The notes beneath the pieces were generated by a model. That model ran no database searches and had not been told where the DNA came from. It saw only the letters and a list, made by a program, of their open reading frames with translations. The translations under genes were made by a program, and so were the position numbers. 64,000 bases of DNA, taken from positions 1 through 64,000 of the forward strand of contig CAYZCL010000090.1 of the NCBI GenBank assembly GCA_964476595.1, read 5' to 3'. Origin of the DNA: JALSRD01 sp964476595. GTDB taxonomy: Bacteria; Desulfobacterota; Desulfobacteria; Desulfobacterales; JALSRD01. How positions within the stretch are numbered: the stretch's first letter is position 1; each line of letters starts with the position of its first letter. Shown piece by piece: positions 18,831 to 26,547 of this stretch.

Positions 18831-20114
18831 TCACTTGCCCAGCAGCAGCCGGGGCAGCCACATGGTCATGTCGCTCCAGTAGGCCACCAGCACCAGCACC
18901 AGCACTTCCACCGCCAGGAAGGGCACCAGGGCGGCGCTGATGCGCTCGATGCGCTCGCCGGTCACCGACGAGAGCACGAACAGGCAGGCCCCCACCGGCG
19001 GGGTCATCAGCGAGATGTTGAGCGCCAGCACGATCATGATGCCGGCGTGCACCGGGTTCATGCCCACGGCCGCGGTCAAAGGGCCCAGCACCGGAGCCAG
19101 GATGATCAGGGCGGCGTTGATGTCCATGAACATGCCGATGGCCAGCAGCAGCGCCAGGATCAGCCCGATGATCACCTTGGGGTTGCTCGAGAGCGACAGG
19201 AAAAAAGCCGCGATGCTCTGGGGGATCTGCATGAAGGTCATCCACCAGCTCAGGATGGAGGCCGAGGCGATGATCAGGAAGACCACCCCCGTGATCAGCG
19301 CCGTGCGGATGAGCATGTCCACGATGTCGGCGAAGGTGATGGCCCGGTAGACCACCACCCCGATGAAGAGGGCGTAGAAAACGGCGATGGCGGCCGCCTC
19401 GGTGGGGGTCACGATGCCCAGCAGGATGCCGCCCAGGATGATGCCCGGCATCAGCAGCGCCAGGAAACTGGAGCGGAAGGCGGTCACGATCACCCGCAGG
19501 CTGGGCCCCCTTTTGCTCTTGGGCAGGTTCAGCCGCCGTCCCAGAGCGGCGATGACCGCCATGCACAGCAGGCAGATCAGCAGGCCCGGCAGGATGCCGG
19601 CGGCGAACAGGCCGGCGATGGAGACCCCCATCAGCGACCCGTAGATGACCATCAGGTTGGACGGCGGGATGGTGGGGCCGATGATGGAGCCGGCCACCGT
19701 CACGGCGCAGGAGAAGGGCCGCGTGTAGCCCTGCTTGACCATGGCTGGCACCAGGGTGTTGCCGAAGGCCGCCGTGTCGGAGACGGCCGCGCCGGTCATG
19801 CCGGCGAACATCACCGAGGCCACCATGTTGGAGTGCGCCAGCCCGCCGCGCAGGTAGCCCACCAGGGCGTCGGCGAAGGACGCCAGGCGCTCGGTGATGC
19901 CCGAGCGGTTCATGATCTCGCCGGCCAGGATGAAGAAGGGCATGGCCATGAAGGTGAACAGGTCCAGACCCTCGAAAAAGCGCTTGGGCGCCATGGTGAG
20001 AAAGTTCTGCCCGCCGATCTGCAGCAGGCCGATGACGCCGGCGATGCCCAGCACGAAACCGATGGGCAGGCCGATGAGGATCAGACCGAAAAAGGTGACG
20101 GCCACGATGGTCAT
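18831..20114 (-). CDS. dctM: TRAP transporter large permease DctM
   Basis: 427 residues with about 12 hydrophobic segments. DctM hallmarks include GLDLFTFMAMPFFILAGEIM, SNMVASVMFAGMTGAAVSD, GPTIPPSNLMVIYG and PVGACLFVLSSVTGERIE. It forms the sodium-coupled transport channel with DctQ. The ATG at 20114 overlaps the last bases of dctQ, so the two are translationally coupled. Confidence 0.93.
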   Translation of the reverse strand: MTIVAVTFFGLILIGLPIGFVLGIAGVIGLLQIGGQNFLTMAPKRFFEGLDLFTFMAMPFFILAGEIMNRSGITERLASFADALVGYLRGGLAHSNMVASVMFAGMTGAAVSDTAAFGNTLVPAMVKQGYTRPFSCAVTVAGSIIGPTIPPSNLMVIYGSLMGVSIAGLFAAGILPGLLICLLCMAVIAALGRRLNLPKSKRGPSLRVIVTAFRSSFLALLMPGIILGGILLGIVTPTEAAAIAVFYALFIGVVVYRAITFADIVDMLIRTALITGVVFLIIASASILSWWMTFMQIPQSIAAFFLSLSSNPKVIIGLILALLLAIGMFMDINAALIILAPVLGPLTAAVGMNPVHAGIMIVLALNISLMTPPVGACLFVLSSVTGERIERISAALVPFLAVEVLVLVLVAYWSDMTMWLPRLLLGK

Positions 20115-20115
20115 G

Positions 20116-20628
20116 TCACTGGGCCTCCGGGGGAAGGGGTTCGGCGCTGAAATCGCGGATCATGGTGACCACGATCTGGATGCTGGTGAGGGCCGCGGAC
20201 ACGGGCACCGATGCGAAGGGCACCAGCATGGTCATGCCGAAGATGGTGGCGTACTGGCTGGCGCCGCCGGCCGCCATGCCCAGGCCGTAGTAGAGCATGA
20301 AGAGGAAAAAGCACAGCCCCACCAGGTCCAGCGCCAGGCGCAGCCGCTTGCGGTTGTCGGGCGACAGCCGCTGCAGGATGAAGTCCAGCCCGATGTGCTC
20401 GCGGCGGTAAGCGCCGCAGGAGACGGCCAGCAGCGCCACCCAGATCATGACGTAGCGCGAAAACTCCTCGGTCCAGGTCACCCCCAGGCCCAGGAAATAG
20501 CGCTCCAGCACGCCGAACCAGATCACCACCACCATGACGGCCATCAGCAGGGCGCAGAGACGCTCCACCAGCCAGTTCAGCCGCCGTCCGAATGCATCCA
20601 TCTTGCGGGCAAGATCAGCGTTAACCAA
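20116..20628 (-). CDS. dctQ: TRAP transporter small permease DctQ
   Basis: 170 residues, four predicted membrane helices (starting near LCALLMAVMVVVIWFGVL). The conserved TWTEEFSRYVMIWVALL segment is diagnostic for DctQ. A TTG start at 20628 is preferred because AGAGGA lies 5 bases upstream; the first in-frame ATG is 10 codons later without a ribosome site. First gene of the dctQ-dctM-dctP unit. Confidence 0.9.
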   Translation of the reverse strand: MVNADLARKMDAFGRRLNWLVERLCALLMAVMVVVIWFGVLERYFLGLGVTWTEEFSRYVMIWVALLAVSCGAYRREHIGLDFILQRLSPDNRKRLRLALDLVGLCFFLFMLYYGLGMAAGGASQYATIFGMTMLVPFASVPVSAALTSIQIVVTMIRDFSAEPLPPEAQ

Positions 20629-20742
20629 GAATTCCTCTTCGACACCGCAGAAAAAACGCCCGGTGAAAGGACTGCGCTTCTTGCGGGGAATGCCGGCGGG
20701 TACGGCGCACCGGCAATTGGGTTACCGAAGGGTAGATGTCTA

Positions 20743-20771
20743 AACATCGCCGATCGAATCGGATTTGTCAA
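20743..20771 (-). promoter_or_regulatory. Candidate promoter of the TRAP operon
   Basis: On the minus strand: perfect TTGACA (20771-20766), 17 bp, weak GATGTT (20748-20743). A weak -10 suggests an activator may be needed. Confidence 0.4.
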
Positions 20772-20880
20772 GCAAGATGATGCGCCGGACGGTGCCACCG
20801 CGAGCGGCGGGAGGCATACCCGTTGCGGTTCCCGGCGTCATCCGGGTCCAACCGTGGGCGGAGGAGCGGACGGGTTTCGG

Positions 20881-20910
20881 CTGTGCGCAGTTGGAGAACC
20901 GGCGGGAAAA
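20881..20910 (+). repeat. 30-bp direct repeat, copy 2 (upstream side of TRAP operon)
   Basis: Identical to 17582-17611, same orientation. It lies in the divergent gap between dctQ and the PLP-enzyme gene at 20988. Apart from this repeat and the two candidate promoters, the 359-base gap shows nothing further. Confidence 0.85.
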
Positions 20911-20951
20911 GATGGGCCGCCCGGCGGGCGCCGTGTCGCCGAAAAGAACAC

Positions 20952-20981
20952 TTGGCAAACGGCTACCAATGAAGGTAAGAT
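20952..20981 (+). promoter_or_regulatory. Candidate promoter just before the PLP-enzyme gene
   Basis: TTGGCA at 20952-20957, 18 bp, TAAGAT at 20976-20981. The start point would fall at or near the ATG at 20988, so the message could be leaderless, or the true start codon may lie further downstream. Confidence 0.35.
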
Positions 20982-20987
20982 CGCCCC

Positions 20988-22478
20988 ATGGAGACACCCC
21001 CCCACATCACCCTGTACTGCCCGGCCTGCGGCCGCTGCTACGACCCGGCGGGCGGCCTGCTGGGCTGCCCCCACCGCCGGCCGGGAGCCGAGCACACCCT
21101 CACCCGGCTGACCGCCTTCGGACCGTCCGCACGGGCCGCGGCGGAGAACCTGCGACGATCCTGGCAGGCGGGAGCCGCAAACCCCTTTCGCCTGTTCAGC
21201 GCCGGTTTCGCCAGCCGCGCCCTGCTGGGCCGACGGGGCTACGAACGGGTGCTGGACGAGCTCGACGGCCGTCTGCAGGAGATGGAGGGCACCGGGTTCC
21301 GGGTCACCCCGCTGGTCGAGGGCCGCCGGTTGGCGCAGGCGCTGGAGCGGTCCGGCCGGTTGCTCATCAAGAACGAGACCGTCAACGTGAGCGGGTCCCA
21401 CAAGGGCCGCCACCTCATGGGCAGCCTGCTGTACCTCGAGGCCATACGCCGCAGGCACCCGCAGGCCCCCCGGCCGGTGCTGGCCATCTACAGCTGCGGC
21501 AACGCGGCCCTGGGTGCGGCCGCCGTGGCGCGCGCCGGCGGGTTCGACCTGCACGCCTTCGTGCCCGAGGAGGTGGACCCGCTGGTCGAGGACCTGCTGC
21601 AGCGGCGCGGGGCCCACGTGCACAAGTACGGCCGCGACGCTGAAGCGGCCGGCGACCCGTGCTACCTGGCCTTTCGCCGGGCGGTGGAGCAAGAGGGATG
21701 GCTCCCTTTCTCCTGCTCCGGCAACGACAACTGGTCCAACATCGAGGGCGGCGAAACCCTGGGATGGGAAACGCTCATGCAGGTGGCCGAGAACGGCCCG
21801 GAGGTCACGGCCGCCGTCATCCAGGTGGGCGGCGGAGCCCTGGCAAGGGCCGTCGCCCAGGCCTGGCGGACGGCGCTGGCCCTGGGCCTGCTGCAACGCC
21901 CGCCGCGTATCTACGCCTGTCAGCCGGAGGGCGGTTTTCCCTTCGTACGCGCCTACCTGCTGCTGCTGGGACGCATCGCCGAGGTCAACGGCCTGGCCTG
22001 GGACCTGCCGCGCTGGGACCACGGCAGCGCTCCCGGTCCGCAGCTCGCGCGGCTGAAGGATTTTTCCCGTTCGCAGGCTTCCCGGATTCGCCGGACGGCC
22101 GACTTCGCCCGCCGCCGCTTCGGCACACCCGCCGTCGGACGGGTGCTCGAGGAGGCCGCGGCCCACCGCGACGCGTTCATGTGGGCCTGGGACGGGGCGG
22201 CGCCCCGCAGCCTGGCCCACGGCATCCTGGACGACGAAACCTACGACTGGCTCGAACTGGCCGCCGCCATACTTCGGACCGGCGGCCGTGCCGAAATTAT
22301 CGACGAAACCCAGATCGCCCGCGCCCACGGCTTGGCTTGTGCCCAAACAGACATGACCCCGTGCGCCACGGGCACCTCCGGCCTGGCCGGACTGCTGCAG
22401 CTGACGGCCACCGGCGACATCGACCCCGCGGAAAACGTGGTCCTGTTCTTCACCGGACTCGACCGCGGCGCTGCATAG
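20988..22478 (+). CDS. Fold-type II PLP-dependent enzyme with N-terminal zinc-ribbon-like segment
   Basis: 496 residues. The N-terminus (LYCPACGRCYDPAGGLLGC) has the Cys pairs often seen ahead of threonine synthase-like enzymes. The Schiff-base Lys is Lys139 in NVSGSHKGRH, a SHK motif like that of tryptophan synthase beta. YSCGNAALGAAAVA is the substrate Asn loop and VIQVGGGALARAVAQ the phosphate-binding glycine loop. It belongs to the threonine synthase / cysteine synthase / TrpB superfamily, but I cannot assign the reaction. It is followed after 14 bases by a second enzyme of the same fold, so the two may act in series or as a complex. Confidence 0.8.
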   Translation: METPPHITLYCPACGRCYDPAGGLLGCPHRRPGAEHTLTRLTAFGPSARAAAENLRRSWQAGAANPFRLFSAGFASRALLGRRGYERVLDELDGRLQEMEGTGFRVTPLVEGRRLAQALERSGRLLIKNETVNVSGSHKGRHLMGSLLYLEAIRRRHPQAPRPVLAIYSCGNAALGAAAVARAGGFDLHAFVPEEVDPLVEDLLQRRGAHVHKYGRDAEAAGDPCYLAFRRAVEQEGWLPFSCSGNDNWSNIEGGETLGWETLMQVAENGPEVTAAVIQVGGGALARAVAQAWRTALALGLLQRPPRIYACQPEGGFPFVRAYLLLLGRIAEVNGLAWDLPRWDHGSAPGPQLARLKDFSRSQASRIRRTADFARRRFGTPAVGRVLEEAAAHRDAFMWAWDGAAPRSLAHGILDDETYDWLELAAAILRTGGRAEIIDETQIARAHGLACAQTDMTPCATGTSGLAGLLQLTATGDIDPAENVVLFFTGLDRGAA

Positions 22479-22492
22479 AGAAAGGAACCGCC

Positions 22493-23911
22493 ATGACTTC
22501 AGATTCGACGACCCTGATCACCGGACCGACCTTCGCGGAGATGCTGGACCCGGACAAGATCGACCCCCGCATCCGCCAACAGGCCCTGGAGGCCCGCCAG
22601 AAGGATCCCCTGGACCCCATCAACCTGTTCAACATCTCCTGGAAAGACGGCGACAACCGCATTTACCACGAGGTGCTGCCCGAGGCGCTCACCGGCGTGG
22701 CGGCGCCCATCGTGGTGCTCTACGGCAAGGACTTTCCCACCGGCAGCCACAAGGTGGGCGCCACCTACGCCGTGCTGGTGGAAAAGGCCATCGGCGGCGA
22801 GGTGGATCCCGCGCGGCACACCATCGTGTGGCCGTCGACGGGCAACTACGGCATCGGCGGCGCCTGGGTGGGCTGCCGCATGCAGTTCGACTCGGTGGTC
22901 ATCCTGCCCGAGGAGATGAGCCAGGAGCGCTTCGACATCGTGCGGGGCTACGGCGCCCGCCTGGAACTGACCCCGGGCTGCGAGAGCAACGTCAAGGAGA
23001 TCTACGACAAGTGCCACGAACTGGTGGCCGCAAACCCCGGGAGGGTGCGCGTCATGAACCAGTTCGAAGCCTTCGGCAACTACCGTTTCCATTACTTCGT
23101 GACCGGCAACACCCTCATCGAACTGGCCGGCCAGCTCAAGGCGCGCGGCATCGGCGACGGCCGCGTGGCGGCCTACGTCTCGGCCATGGGCTCCGGCGGC
23201 ACCATCGCGGCCGGCGACCGGCTGAAGCAGCAGTGGCCGGGACATCACCGCATCGTCGGACTGGAGCCCATCCAGTGCCCGACCCTGTTTGCCAACGGAT
23301 ACGGCGCCCACGACATCCAGGGCATCGGCGACAAGCACGTCACCTGGATCCACAACGTCACCAACATGGACGCCGTCATGTGCATCGACGACATGGAATC
23401 CAAGATGGGGCTGCAGCTGCTCACCGAGGAGGCCGGCTGGCGCGTGCTCAGCGGACGCTACGGCATCGAAGAAGAGACCGTGCAGCGCCTGTCGCGGATT
23501 TTCGGCATCTCGGGGGTCTGCAACGTGCTGGGCGCCATCAAGACGGCCAGGTTCTACGGACTGGGAAAAAACGACCTGGTCGCCACCATCTGCACCGACG
23601 CCATGGACCGTTACCACTCGGTCATGGCCCAGTTGACCCGTGATCTGGGCCCCATGGACGAGACCGAGGCCTGCGTGCGCACGGTGAGCATCTTCCACAA
23701 GCAGAAGCTGGACTGGATCAGCGAAGGCACACGCCTGAACCGCGCCCGCTGGCACAACCTGAAATACTACACCTGGGTGGAGCAGCAGGGCAAAAGCATC
23801 GAGGAACTCAACGCCCAGGCGAGCCAGGAATACTGGGAAAAGGAGCAGGCCCGCATCGCGGAAATCGACGCGCGCATCGAGGCCTACCGGAAAAGCCACG
23901 CCGCCGGCTGA
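22493..23911 (+). CDS. Second fold-type II PLP-dependent enzyme
   Basis: 472 residues. PLP Lys87 in FPTGSHKVGATYAVLVE. VWPSTGNYGIGGAWVG is the Asn loop and SAMGSGGTIAAGDRL the glycine-rich phosphate loop. LEPIQCPTLF resembles the segment contacting PLP in cysteine synthase-type enzymes. The C-terminal 90 residues (LDWISEGTRLNRARWHNLKY, then a long charged helix) are not standard for CysK or TrpB. Good ribosome site AAAGGAA. In an operon with the preceding enzyme, to which it is only distantly similar outside the PLP motifs. Substrate unknown. Confidence 0.82.
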   Translation: MTSDSTTLITGPTFAEMLDPDKIDPRIRQQALEARQKDPLDPINLFNISWKDGDNRIYHEVLPEALTGVAAPIVVLYGKDFPTGSHKVGATYAVLVEKAIGGEVDPARHTIVWPSTGNYGIGGAWVGCRMQFDSVVILPEEMSQERFDIVRGYGARLELTPGCESNVKEIYDKCHELVAANPGRVRVMNQFEAFGNYRFHYFVTGNTLIELAGQLKARGIGDGRVAAYVSAMGSGGTIAAGDRLKQQWPGHHRIVGLEPIQCPTLFANGYGAHDIQGIGDKHVTWIHNVTNMDAVMCIDDMESKMGLQLLTEEAGWRVLSGRYGIEEETVQRLSRIFGISGVCNVLGAIKTARFYGLGKNDLVATICTDAMDRYHSVMAQLTRDLGPMDETEACVRTVSIFHKQKLDWISEGTRLNRARWHNLKYYTWVEQQGKSIEELNAQASQEYWEKEQARIAEIDARIEAYRKSHAAG

Positions 23912-23960
23912 AGCGAATCACCGGGGGAAAATCTTTTTTCAAAAAAATGCACAAAAAGTC

Positions 23961-23989
23961 TTGATCTGTGACTTCAAAAACGGTATTCT
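23961..23989 (+). promoter_or_regulatory. Promoter of the cold-shock gene
   Basis: TTGATC at 23961-23966, 17 bp, TATTCT at 23984-23989. It implies a leader of about 138 bases before the ATG, in the range known for thermosensing cspA-type leaders. Confidence 0.6.
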
Positions 23990-24134
23990 GAAAGACCTTG
24001 TGAGATTTGTTGGGTGTTGGCCCAGCCAGAAAATCGGCGGGCCGGTTTCGTTCTGCAGGAAAGTTCCACCTTTGCCAGTGTGGCAGCCTGAAGTTTGAAA
24101 CCAAGATCACAGTAAGAAAGGAGGGATTGTCACA

Positions 24135-24335
24135 ATGGCCGAGGGAATCGTCAAATGGTTCAACGACAGTAAAGGGTACGGATTCATTGAGCAGGAAGAC
24201 GGACCGGATGTGTTCGTGCACCACACCGGCATCAACGCCAGTGGTTTCAGGACGCTCAACGAGGGCGACCGGGTGACCTTCGACATCGAAGATGGACAGA
24301 AGGGACCTGCCGCCGTCAACGTCACCGTTGTCTGA
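24135..24335 (+). CDS. Cold-shock protein (CspA family)
   Basis: 66 residues, a single five-stranded OB-fold that binds single-stranded RNA and DNA as an RNA chaperone. RNP1 is KGYGFIEQ and RNP2 is VFVHHTGI; the N-terminus GIVKWFNDSKGYGFI is family-typical. Ribosome site AAAGGAGGG. Monocistronic, with its own promoter, a long leader and a strong terminator. Cold induction is inferred from the leader length only. Confidence 0.96.
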   Translation: MAEGIVKWFNDSKGYGFIEQEDGPDVFVHHTGINASGFRTLNEGDRVTFDIEDGQKGPAAVNVTVV

Positions 24336-24360
24336 CCTGCAAAATCAATCATGACCACCA

Positions 24361-24400
24361 GGGGCACTTTCCGGAAATTTCCGAAGTGCCCCTTATTTTA
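24361..24400 (+). terminator. Rho-independent terminator of the cold-shock gene
   Basis: Stem GGGGCACTT (24361-24369) pairs with AAGTGCCCC (24384-24392). The loop itself contains the palindrome CGGAAATTTCCG. TTATTTTA follows. It sits 26 bases after the stop. Confidence 0.85.
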
Positions 24401-24702
24401 CGCGTGAATCTTCAAAGCCTAAGCCGGCGGTTTTACATTGGTAAAGGTCCAGCCGCCAATTCGTTTGAAGGATTTTTGAAACCCTCCGGGATTTCCGATT
24501 TCACCGCACCTGCGGCGCCGGATGCCGTTTTCCTCGTGTCTGCGGCAAGCTCGAAAATTCCTCAACTTAGGTTCAACCGCAACCAGAGGGCCGTACAGAT
24601 CGACGAACCGCCTTCGGGAATTTTTCCACCTTCCAGTCCGCTCCGTGCGTCTCAAAATCTGTCAGCGCTTCTCTGAACCCCCCAGAGAAAGGATAGTGTC
24701 CA
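24401..24702. other. Intergenic stretch upstream of the parvulin gene
   Basis: 302 bases, less GC-rich than its surroundings. No convincing gene: short open frames lack ribosome sites and family resemblance. The only promoter-like pair is weak (TTCAAA, 17 bp, TACATT near 24413-24441). Confidence 0.4.
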
Positions 24703-25677
24703 ATGAAAATCCGATTCAGCAAACTCTGCGCGCTGTGCGTAGTCGCCTGCTTCGGCGTGGCGGCCGTGGCGGCCGCTCCGGTGATCGCCGCTTCGAAAAA
24801 GGCCGCCGTGGTCAACGGAACGGTCATCAGCCTCAGCGAACTCGACAACGAAGTCAACCAGGCCAAGCGCCGCATGGCCCAGCAGGGACAGATGGTCAAG
24901 GAGGCCGACACCGCCAAGCTCAAGAGCCAGATCCTCGACCGGCTCATCGAGCAGAAGCTGCTCTACGCCCAGAGCAAGAAAGAGGGCATCAAGATTTCGG
25001 ACAAGACCATCGACGACCACCTCGCCAAGCTGCAGGCGCGCTTCCCGTCCAAGGCGGAGTTCGACAAGGCACTGAAGCAGATGAACCTCACCGAGGCTTC
25101 CCTGAGGGAAAAAACCCGCGAGGGTATGGCCATCCAGGAACTCATCACCAAGGACGTGGCCGACAAGATCACCATTACCGACGACGAGGTGAAGAAATTC
25201 TACAAGTCCCACCCGGAATTCTTCAAGCAGCCCGAGCAGGTCAAGGCCAGCCACATCCTGATCAAGTCGGACGCCAAGGACGACCAGGCCAAGAAAGACG
25301 CCGCCAAGAAGAAGATCGAGGACATCCAGAAGAAGGTCAAAAACGGCGGGGATTTCGCCGAGCTGGCCAAGAAATACTCGGAGGGCCCCAGCAGCAAGCA
25401 GGGCGGCGATCTAGGATACTTCGGCCGCGGCCAGATGGTCAAACCCTTCGAGGACGCCGCCTTCGCTCTGAAGCCGGGCCAGGTCAGCGACATCGTCCAG
25501 ACCCGCTTCGGCTACCACCTGATCAAGGTGACCGACAAGAAAGCCGCCGGCACGGTGCCTTTCAAGGACGTCAAGGAAAAAATCCGGGGCTATCTAAAGC
25601 AGCAGAAGATCAACACCGCCTTGGAGACCTACATCAAGAAGCTCAAGGAAGGCGCCAAAATCGAGAAGTTTATTTAG
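24703..25677 (+). CDS. Periplasmic parvulin-type peptidyl-prolyl isomerase (SurA/PrsA-like)
   Basis: 324 residues. Signal peptide about 1-29 (core LCVVACFGVAAVAAAPV, AAS). A SurA-like N-terminal helical chaperone domain (about 33-170) starts VVNGTVISLSELDNEV. A PPIC domain follows (about 180-285) with VKASHILIKSDA, DFAELAKKYSEGPS, GGDLGYFGRGQMVKPFEDAA and FGYHLIKV. A lysine-rich tail ends the protein. It is expected to catalyse proline isomerisation and assist outer-membrane or secreted protein folding. Ribosome site AGAAAGGA. Single gene by its spacing. Confidence 0.92.
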   Translation: MKIRFSKLCALCVVACFGVAAVAAAPVIAASKKAAVVNGTVISLSELDNEVNQAKRRMAQQGQMVKEADTAKLKSQILDRLIEQKLLYAQSKKEGIKISDKTIDDHLAKLQARFPSKAEFDKALKQMNLTEASLREKTREGMAIQELITKDVADKITITDDEVKKFYKSHPEFFKQPEQVKASHILIKSDAKDDQAKKDAAKKKIEDIQKKVKNGGDFAELAKKYSEGPSSKQGGDLGYFGRGQMVKPFEDAAFALKPGQVSDIVQTRFGYHLIKVTDKKAAGTVPFKDVKEKIRGYLKQQKINTALETYIKKLKEGAKIEKFI

Positions 25678-25861
25678 TTTCCATCCCGAAACGGTCTTTT
25701 TGCGCAATCCAACGTCAGTCTGCGGGATGCCCTGTGCGGCGCAGGCGAGTACGCCTCCGTGCCATCGCCTGATTTCCGCGGCCTTGCGCAAAATCCGCAT
25801 TTACAAGGTCGGAGACGGCTTCGTGCCCCGACTTCCAGCCGTGAATGAACAACGGGCCAGA

Positions 25862-25886
25862 AGCGGTCAGCCGCCGGCTGACCGCT
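25862..25886. repeat. Perfect 25-base palindrome between convergent genes
   Basis: Two 12-base arms (AGCGGTCAGCCG and its complement) flank a single C. It lies between the convergent parvulin and cupin genes and could act as a bidirectional transcript-end hairpin, but no T-run follows directly on either strand; the nearest is at 25911-25917. Confidence 0.5.
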
Positions 25887-25927
25887 GATACCCGACCATT
25901 GACGGCTGCGTTTTTTTCGAGCCCAGG

Positions 25928-26278
25928 CTAAAACGGGTGGCCCTCTGCGGGCACGATGCAGATGAAGCGGAACTTGCCGCTGCCGGCGTTGCGGAACTGG
26001 TGGGTGCTGCCGGCGGGCACGAAGGCGTAGGAACCGCTCTCGATGGGCGAGTCCTTCCCGTCGACGTGCAGCACGCCCTTTCCCTCCACGATGTAGTTGA
26101 TGTGCGGCCAATCGTGGGCGTGCCGCGGCGTGTAGCCGCCCTCGTCCAGTTCGAACAGTCGCATAACGTGATCCTGCCAGCCCTGCTCGGGCGAAACCAG
26201 CACCTTCATGGCCACATCCTTGAGCTCAGGGCTCTCCAAAACCTGTACACGTGCGTCTTTTTCGTGGGCAATGATCAT
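25928..26278 (-). CDS. Small cupin-domain protein
   Basis: 116 residues, one cupin barrel. Motif 1 is GGYTPRHAHDWPHINYIVEG, giving metal ligands His53, His55 and probably His59. Motif 2 is YAFVPAGSTHQF with His93. These small cupins bind Fe, Mn or Zn; functions range from enzymes to sensors and cannot be told here. Start at the ATG 26278 with AAAGGA upstream; an in-frame GTG 30 bases earlier has no ribosome site. Confidence 0.85.
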   Translation of the reverse strand: MIIAHEKDARVQVLESPELKDVAMKVLVSPEQGWQDHVMRLFELDEGGYTPRHAHDWPHINYIVEGKGVLHVDGKDSPIESGSYAFVPAGSTHQFRNAGSGKFRFICIVPAEGHPF

Positions 26279-26361
26279 AGGACAAATTCCTTTCCCGGGA
26301 ACCGCCACGGCGGCCCCGATGGATGGGTGGCATTCAGAACTTTCCGGCGGATCCGGTACTG

Positions 26362-26392
26362 CCTATAATGAATCTTTCCGCAGCCCTGTCAA
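26362..26392 (-). promoter_or_regulatory. Candidate promoter of the cupin gene
   Basis: On the minus strand: TTGACA (26392-26387), 19 bp, TATAGG (26367-26362); a 17-bp alternative uses ATTATA. The plus strand also reads a perfect TATAAT at 26364-26369, which could serve hisHF but lacks a good -35. Confidence 0.5.
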
Positions 26393-26547
26393 GTGGCGCG
26401 AGTGATCGATCGAGCCGCTGAGAGCCTTGCGGATCCCGGCCGTGTCACCCCCCGGGAAACACGCCTGAAAAAAAACACTGTGCTCCGCGGGATTCTTGTG
26501 ATAGGAAACATGCCGGTTTTCGGGATCTCGAAACGTGTTCTGGAAAA

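Noticed and set aside
19047..20150. Large plus-strand frame through dctM
   Set aside because: Low-complexity His/Gln/Arg translation opposite a well-supported membrane protein; a GC-skew shadow.
24386..24676. 96-residue frame between csp and the parvulin gene
   Set aside because: Begins inside the csp terminator, has no ribosome site, and its translation is unlike any family I know.
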